Notes under the pieces: model-generated
What the model was told of the DNA's origin: nothing
The model's database searches: none
Seen by the model: the letters and a program-made list of their open reading frames with translations, nothing else
Shown: one piece after another, positions 5,859 to 9,220 of the stretch
How positions within the stretch are numbered: the first letter of the stretch is position 1
Layout of the letters: every line of letters starts with the position of its first letter
Made by a program: the position numbers and the translations under genes
DNA from: CAIPSZ01 sp038065015
GTDB taxonomy: Bacteria > Patescibacteriota > Patescibacteriia > PEXW01
Reading direction: 5' to 3'
Length of the DNA: 9,220 nucleotides
Assembly (NCBI GenBank): GCA_038065015.1
Contig: JBBTRU010000052.1
Location: 1 to 9,220 of the forward strand

Positions 5859-7376
5859 CTAGGTTGAACTTGCCGCCGGGAGGTTGCGCGCGGCGGGTGG
5901 GGTGGTGCTATGCACGATGGACACTGCGGAGGTGCCCAGAATGAGAATGACTTGGGGGTCTGGGGCGGTGGCGCTGTTGCTATTGAAGTTGGTTATTGGC
6001 TTGGCACTGGCCAGGCTGATATCCGCCGGCAGGGTGGTGGTGACCGTGGCACCGTACTTGCTCTGCAACGTCGCAACGGTTTGCGATGCGCGGCCGTTGG
6101 AGAGGTCGACGATGACGCTCTGCGCGTAGCGGACGCCTTTGGGTGTGGCCAGGGAAACGATATCGTAGGCAAAGCCGCGCAGCGTCTTGCTCACGGTATC
6201 GGCCAGGCCGGTTTCGCCGGCGGCATTCTGCACCTGGACGGCGACATTTTCTTTGGCCACGACATTGAGTTGAAAGATGTTCGTTTCGAGTTCGTGAATT
6301 TCGGTGTAGTTGCCCAAGCCCAGACGCGGCTGGATGACGTACGCACCATCCGTACCCGTCCCTTGGCGGACCAGGTTATCCGGCGTGGTTTCGAGTACGC
6401 GCGTCACCACTTTTTCCGGCGTAATATCCTTGGCAATTTGCGCCAGGCGCGCTGCCTCCCACAGTTCAAAGGTCGTGCTCACGTGGCCGCCGAGGTCATC
6501 TAAGAGGCCGCTTATTTTTGACGGGTTGGTAAGCGTGCCGGCGGATAAGGCTTTTTCACGAAAAGCAAAAAGGAGTTTCTGCTGGCGGGCCGAGCGGGCA
6601 AAGTCCGAGCCCTGGCCGTTGTTGCCGTGGCGGGAGCGGGAGAATTGCAGAGCGCGCTCCCCATCCATCTCTTGCGCCCCCGCCTCGAAGCGAATCGTCT
6701 GGTAGCCGAAGTTGTACGTGGGGTACTCGGCGTCCATGAAGGGAGCGTCCACGGTCACGTCCAGTTTGCCGAGGGTGTCCACTGCTTCTTTAAACCCGTT
6801 AAAGTCTACCCGCGCGTAGTAGTGCACGGTTTGGCCGGTGACATCCTGCACCGCTTGGGTAATAAGAGCGTCGCCACCCTTGGGGTTTTCATCGGTGCGG
6901 CCAAAGGCCAGGGCATTGTTAATCTTGCGGTAGCCGTAGTCGGGGAGCTCCACTAAGAAGTCGCGCGGAATCGAGAGCATGGCAACGTCGCTGGTGTTCT
7001 GGTTTAAGCTCACCAAGATAATGGTGTCGGCCAGGTACGGGCCTTCGTGGCCCGGGCCGCCATGGCCCACCAGCAGGATGTTGGTGCGGCCTTTGCCGTC
7101 ATTGGTGAGTTCGCGGTCCCCGGGGACAATGAGCTTGCCGAGTTGGCCGAGCGCAGAAGTGCCATTCATCCCGCCAAACACCGAGCTGCCAACGCGCAGG
7201 ATTTTCCAACCCAAGCCAATAGCCACTACCGCAATGATTGTGGCCACACCCACGAGGGCGTGCCACCAGTGCAGGCGTTTTCGTGGATGCAAAGACTCCG
7301 GAACCTTTGGCGTTTCGGGGGTGGGGGAGGCAGCAAGTTGTTCCTTTCCTTTTAGGGTAGGTTCTTTCGTCGGCAT
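5859..7376 (-). CDS. LCP (LytR-CpsA-Psr) family envelope protein with LytR_C domain
   Basis: LCP proteins transfer lipid-linked polymers such as teichoic acids or capsular glycans onto peptidoglycan, outside the membrane. Residues 1-34 are a charged, proline-rich cytoplasmic tail. Residues 39-57 form one membrane helix. The catalytic LCP domain has ADTIILVSL, the SIPRD motif (R138), a YGYRKINNA segment and R247-S-R249-H with a downstream RQQK. A second domain near residues 385-460 matches LytR_C (VAVQVQNAAGETGLA, then GFAYDIVSL). The C-terminus is rich in S, T, A and P. The product is 505 residues from ATG 7376. The frame extends to a TTG at 7427, but that base is the first of the -35 box, so the TTG cannot be the start. 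No ribosome binding site is seen and the leader would be only about 15 nt. It heads the operon with der and pth. Confidence 0.92.
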   Translation of the reverse strand: MPTKEPTLKGKEQLAASPTPETPKVPESLHPRKRLHWWHALVGVATIIAVVAIGLGWKILRVGSSVFGGMNGTSALGQLGKLIVPGDRELTNDGKGRTNILLVGHGGPGHEGPYLADTIILVSLNQNTSDVAMLSIPRDFLVELPDYGYRKINNALAFGRTDENPKGGDALITQAVQDVTGQTVHYYARVDFNGFKEAVDTLGKLDVTVDAPFMDAEYPTYNFGYQTIRFEAGAQEMDGERALQFSRSRHGNNGQGSDFARSARQQKLLFAFREKALSAGTLTNPSKISGLLDDLGGHVSTTFELWEAARLAQIAKDITPEKVVTRVLETTPDNLVRQGTGTDGAYVIQPRLGLGNYTEIHELETNIFQLNVVAKENVAVQVQNAAGETGLADTVSKTLRGFAYDIVSLATPKGVRYAQSVIVDLSNGRASQTVATLQSKYGATVTTTLPADISLASAKPITNFNSNSATAPDPQVILILGTSAVSIVHSTTPPAARNLPAASST

Positions 7377-7397
7377 ACAGACGGTTGTACAGGCTGC

Positions 7398-7427
7398 ACT
7401 GTACCAATTTTTTAGGGCGCGTGTCAA
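7398..7427 (-). promoter_or_regulatory. Promoter of the LCP-der-pth operon
   Basis: On the minus strand, TTGACA (7427-7422), an 18-bp spacer and TACAGT (7403-7398), preceded by TGG (extended -10). The predicted start near 7391 gives a leader of about 15 nt before ATG 7376. The -35 abuts the 42-bp palindrome, sharing its last base. Confidence 0.6.
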
Positions 7428-7468
7428 CCCAGCACCACTTTCGCCAGCTGGCGAAAGTGGTGCTGGGT
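7427..7468. repeat. Perfect spacer-less 42-bp palindrome between divergent promoters
   Basis: The left arm 7427-7447 (starting ACCCAGCACCACTTTC) is the exact reverse complement of the right arm 7448-7468, with the centre between 7447 and 7448 (CCAG|CTGG). It lies between the -35 boxes at 7422-7427 (minus) and 7486-7491 (plus), so it is probably not transcribed from either promoter. GTCAACCC occurs as a direct repeat at 7423-7430 and 7467-7474, at both edges. It could be a shared operator, a cruciform site, or an inserted palindromic element with a target duplication. Confidence 0.9.
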
Positions 7469-7485
7469 CAACCCTATTTTTATCC

Positions 7486-7513
7486 TTGCTTTATGTTGAA
7501 AATGTGCTACAAT
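7486..7513 (+). promoter_or_regulatory. Promoter of the tRNA-lepB-hisS unit
   Basis: TTGCTT (7486-7491), a 16-bp spacer and a good -10, TACAAT (7508-7513), preceded by TGC (extended -10). The start is predicted near 7520, about 44 nt before the first tRNA segment at 7564. No other clear promoter is visible before lepB apart from a lone TATATA at 7649-7654. Confidence 0.6.
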
Positions 7514-7582
7514 TGTGCACATTCGCCTGTATTTTTGGGCCTTTCGACGATACTAGGAAACTTGGACGATTAGCTCAGTTGG

Positions 7583-7629
7583 GTCCCGCCGTAAGGCGGG
7601 ACGGGTGCGACCCATCGGAAGCACCCCGG
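7583..7629 (+). repeat. 47-nt double-hairpin insert in a tRNA D loop
   Basis: GTCCCGCC (7583-7590) pairs with GGCGGGAC (7595-7602) over GTAA. GGGTGC (7603-7608) pairs with GCACCC (7621-7626) over 12 nt. Removing the insert restores a standard D arm reading GCTC-AGTTGGATA-GAGC. The boundaries are ambiguous by two bases because GG occurs at both ends. Confidence 0.7.
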
Positions 7630-7680
7630 ATAGAGCGCACATTTTTTCTATATAAGTCGTTTCACACCCCGCACCACTGC

Positions 7681-7757
7681 GGGCGCGTAGCTCAGTTGGT
7701 TAGAGCGCGCCGTTCACATCGGCGAGGTCATAGGTTCAAATCCTATCGCGCCCACCA
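7681..7757 (+). tRNA. tRNA-Val(CAC)
   Basis: A complete cloverleaf. Acceptor GGGCGCG (7681-7687) pairs with CGCGCCC (7747-7753). The D stem is GCTC/GAGC. Anticodon stem CGCCG/CGGCG flanks loop TTCACAT with anticodon CAC, reading GUG valine codons. The T stem is ATAGG/CCTAT with loop TTCAAAT. The A discriminator and CCA are encoded (7754-7757). All stems are perfect, so it is probably functional. It lies inside the interrupted tRNA. The 5' leader can form CCCGCA/TGCGGG (7668-7683), which would use the first three bases of the acceptor stem. Confidence 0.95.
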
Positions 7758-7783
7758 CCTGCGCCCGCTGTGTGCGGGGCAGG
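7758..7783 (+). repeat. GC-rich hairpin directly after tRNA-Val
   Basis: CCTGC (7758-7762) pairs with GCAGG (7779-7783), and CCCGC (7764-7768) with GCGGG (7774-7778). This makes ten base pairs with one bulged G and a TGTGT loop. It starts at the base after the encoded CCA and ends one base before the 3' part of the interrupted tRNA. Its modules match the hairpin at 497-536. Confidence 0.65.
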
Positions 7784-7848
7784 TCGGCGAGGTCGAAGGT
7801 TCGAGTCCTTCATCGTCCACCAGGTCACTCATCTTTCATTCACGCCTC

Positions 7849-8424
7849 ATGCCCACGCCAAAAAACCCGTTAAAACTCTTCACTGGTTGGGCAATGCTCT
7901 GGGAAGTCGTTAAAGTGGTGGCTATTTCATTGGCGATTATTATCCCAGTCCGGTACTTTTTGCTGCAGCCGTTCTACGTGAAAGGCGCTTCGATGGAGCC
8001 CAACTACGAAGACCACGAGTACCTGCTCATTGATGAGTTGAGCTTTCGTTTGCGCGAGCCCAAGCGTGGCGAAGTGGTGGTGTTTAAATATCCCAACGAC
8101 CCCTCGCAGTACTTCATCAAACGCGTTATTGGTTTGCCAGGCGACGGGGTGGATGTGCGGGAGGACGGGGTGTACGTCAACGGCACGAAGCTGGATGAAA
8201 GCGCGTACCTTGCGCCCAGCCTGGCCATTGGCAATACCGCCAGTACGGTCGTTCCCTCGGGTAGCTACTTTCTCATGGGTGATAACCGTCCGGCAAGTTT
8301 GGATTCGCGTATCTTCGGCCCCGTCCAGCGCAACTACATTGTTGGCAAAACCTGGATTCGCGCGTGGCCATTTAATAAGCTCTCCCATTTCTCGGCGCCG
8401 GAGTACACCCTCACGTCACCGTAA
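7849..8424 (+). CDS. lepB: Signal peptidase I (LepB)
   Basis: LepB removes signal peptides from exported proteins at the outer face of the cytoplasmic membrane. The 191-residue product has one membrane helix at about 20-39, then the catalytic serine S48 in GASMEPN. The general base is lysine K91 in YFIKRVIGLPGD, and the GDN box is MGDNRPASLDSR near residue 145. These give a complete Ser-Lys dyad in a compact, one-helix enzyme without large insertions. ATG 7849 is chosen because homology begins just after it; the frame stays open far upstream through the tRNA region, which is not coding. It starts 26 nt after the CCA of the interrupted tRNA and has no Shine-Dalgarno. It is probably read from the tRNA promoter, with its mRNA 5' end made by tRNA processing. 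hisS follows after 11 nt. Confidence 0.96.
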   Translation: MPTPKNPLKLFTGWAMLWEVVKVVAISLAIIIPVRYFLLQPFYVKGASMEPNYEDHEYLLIDELSFRLREPKRGEVVVFKYPNDPSQYFIKRVIGLPGDGVDVREDGVYVNGTKLDESAYLAPSLAIGNTASTVVPSGSYFLMGDNRPASLDSRIFGPVQRNYIVGKTWIRAWPFNKLSHFSAPEYTLTSP

Positions 8425-8435
8425 CCGCACACCCT

Positions 8436-9220
8436 ATGTTGCCCAAGAAAGCCCCGCCCGCCCCCGACCCGTTCATCCCGAAGAAAGGGAAGACCCCCGC
8501 GCTCGTCCGGGGCATGAAAGACATCCTGCCCGCCGACTGGCCGTGGTGGAACATGGTCATCGACAAAGTGCACGCCATTGCGCGTGACTTTGGGTTTGAG
8601 CGCATCGAAACGCCGGTTTTGGAAGAGAACAGCATGTTCGTACGTTCCGTGGGCAAAGAAACGGACATTGTGGAGAAAGAGCTCTTTAGTTTTCTCGACC
8701 GGGGCGGCGACAACGTAGCCATGCGGCCCGAGGGCACGGCCGGCGTAGCGCGCGCCTACCTGGAGCACGGCATGATGGCTCTCCCGCAGCCCGTGAAGCT
8801 CTACTACGTGGGGCCGATGTTCCGCTACGATCGGCCGCAGAGCGGCCGCTACCGCCAGTTCTGGCAGTGCGGCTTCGAGCTCTTCGGCGATGCGCACCCG
8901 GTAGTGGATGCGGAGCTCATTGCCATTGGCGCCACGCTCTTTTCCGAGCTCGGCATTCCCGTGCGCGTGCAGGTAAACTCCGTGGGCGACGCCGCCTCCC
9001 GCACGGCTTATACCAAAGTCCTCACCGACTATTTCCGCACGCGCAAGAGCCGCTTGTGCGAAGATTGCAAGCGCCGTCTGCAGAAAAACCCGCTGCGCAT
9101 ATTGGATTGCAAAGTTCCCGATTGCCAGCTGCTGACCCAAGATGCCCCGGCCATGGTCGACCACCTTTCCGAGCCCGCCCGCGAACACTTTGTGAAGACG
9201 CTGGAGCACCTGGATGACAT
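8436..9220 (+). CDS. hisS: Histidyl-tRNA synthetase, 5' part (cut by window end)
   Basis: HisRS, a class II synthetase, charges tRNA-His with histidine. The frame is open from ATG 8436 to the window end (261 codons), so the C-terminal anticodon-binding domain is not seen. Visible are RGMKDILP (25-32), motif 1 around FGFERIETPVLE, RPEGTAG (97-103) and the motif 2 region FRYDRPQSGRYRQF (129-142), a HisRS hallmark. Later come LCEDCKRRLQKNPLRILDC and a nearby cysteine. C208, C211, C225 and C230 form a CX2C-X13-CX4C pattern that could bind zinc in the insertion region. The first 20 residues are a basic, proline-rich extension. No Shine-Dalgarno precedes the start. It lies 11 nt after lepB and is very likely co-transcribed with it. 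Confidence 0.96.
   Translation, partial: MLPKKAPPAPDPFIPKKGKTPALVRGMKDILPADWPWWNMVIDKVHAIARDFGFERIETPVLEENSMFVRSVGKETDIVEKELFSFLDRGGDNVAMRPEGTAGVARAYLEHGMMALPQPVKLYYVGPMFRYDRPQSGRYRQFWQCGFELFGDAHPVVDAELIAIGATLFSELGIPVRVQVNSVGDAASRTAYTKVLTDYFRTRKSRLCEDCKRRLQKNPLRILDCKVPDCQLLTQDAPAMVDHLSEPAREHFVKTLEHLDD

Larger units (their letters stand above)
7564..7822 (+). pseudogene. Interrupted tRNA (probably a Val type) with another tRNA nested in its anticodon arm
   Basis: The 5' part has acceptor GGACGAT (7564-7570), TA, and D stem GCTC (7573-7576). The D loop starts AGTTGG and resumes as ATA after a 47-nt insert. The D stem closes with GAGC (7633-7636), followed by GC. The 3' part has a possible anticodon 3' strand CGGCG (7785-7789), variable loop AGGTC, T arm GAAGG-TTCGAGT-CCTTC (7795-7811), acceptor ATCGTCC (7812-7818) and ACCA (7819-7822). 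The two acceptor strands are perfectly complementary, so both parts belong to one gene or one gene family. The anticodon itself is absent. Between the parts lie 146 nt that include a whole tRNA-Val(CAC). The Val assignment is inferred from the CGGCG-AGGTC stretch shared with that tRNA. As written it cannot decode unless spliced or repaired. A broken relic, a split tRNA or a misassembly are all possible. Confidence 0.7.

Noticed and set aside
7377..7427. TTG start at 7427 for the LCP gene
   Set aside because: The codon overlaps the TTGACA -35 box, and the added residues resemble no LCP N-terminus. ATG 7376 fits the promoter and the family.
7443..7457. Vector contamination, because GCCAGCTGGCGAAAG resembles a stretch of lacZ-alpha cloning vectors
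   Set aside because: The match ends within about 15 bases and follows from the palindrome's own symmetry; the flanks are not vector.
7427..7490. The 42-bp palindrome as a bidirectional terminator
   Set aside because: No T-tract directly follows either arm, and it lies upstream of both divergent promoters.
7564..7822. Group I intron in a tRNA
   Set aside because: Only about 70 nt of the anticodon-arm insert lies outside the nested tRNA, far too little for a group I core, and no 5' anticodon strand precedes the insert.
6979..8424. A 481-residue open frame ending as LepB
   Set aside because: The first ~290 codons are antisense to the LCP gene and cross the palindrome and the tRNAs. Only the part from ATG 7849 matches LepB.
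8334..9209. A 291-residue minus-strand frame opposite lepB and hisS
   Set aside because: It is antisense to well-matched hisS motifs on the plus strand and has no recognisable domain of its own.
1..9220. CRISPR array, transposase or phage genes
   Set aside because: No regularly spaced long repeats and no such proteins are visible on either strand.

Overview
The window looks like a chromosomal segment from a small-genome bacterium, most likely of the Candidate Phyla Radiation (Patescibacteria, Parcubacteria-like). This rests on the look of the LepB, LCP and HisRS proteins, the shortened Mfd, the near absence of Shine-Dalgarno sequences, and scattered GC-rich hairpins of a kind I associate with such genomes. 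It is inference without a database search. Base composition is GC-rich throughout and no gene looks foreign by eye.

Layout. A short plus-strand gene (141-443) for an unrecognised 100-residue cysteine-containing protein has its own promoter and the only strong ribosome binding site in the window. It converges on mfd (464-3661, minus), the transcription-repair coupling factor. Between mfd and pth lies a 235-bp gap. It holds overlapping GC-rich hairpins and then a complete small transcription unit: promoter, a 105-nt rod-shaped RNA and a T-tract at 3759-3898. This is a candidate unannotated non-coding RNA. A minus-strand operon follows: an LCP-family cell-envelope protein, der (EngA) and pth, tightly packed (10-nt gap, then an ATGA overlap), read from a promoter at about 7398-7427.

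Divergent from that operon, on the plus strand, are a tRNA region, lepB and the start of hisS (cut by the window end). The two divergent promoters are separated by a perfect, spacer-less 42-bp palindrome. The tRNA region is the strangest part. A tRNA whose two acceptor strands are perfectly complementary is split into a 5' part (from 7564) and a 3' part (to 7822). Its D loop carries a 47-nt double-hairpin insert. Its anticodon arm is replaced by 146 nt containing a complete, normal tRNA-Val(CAC).

Together the genes are mostly housekeeping: DNA repair coupled to transcription (mfd), ribosome assembly (der), peptidyl-tRNA recycling (pth), tRNA supply and charging (tRNA-Val, hisS), and envelope protein maturation and cell-wall polymer attachment (lepB, LCP). 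The most novel parts are non-coding: the nested tRNA, the 105-nt RNA, the palindrome and the hairpin family.
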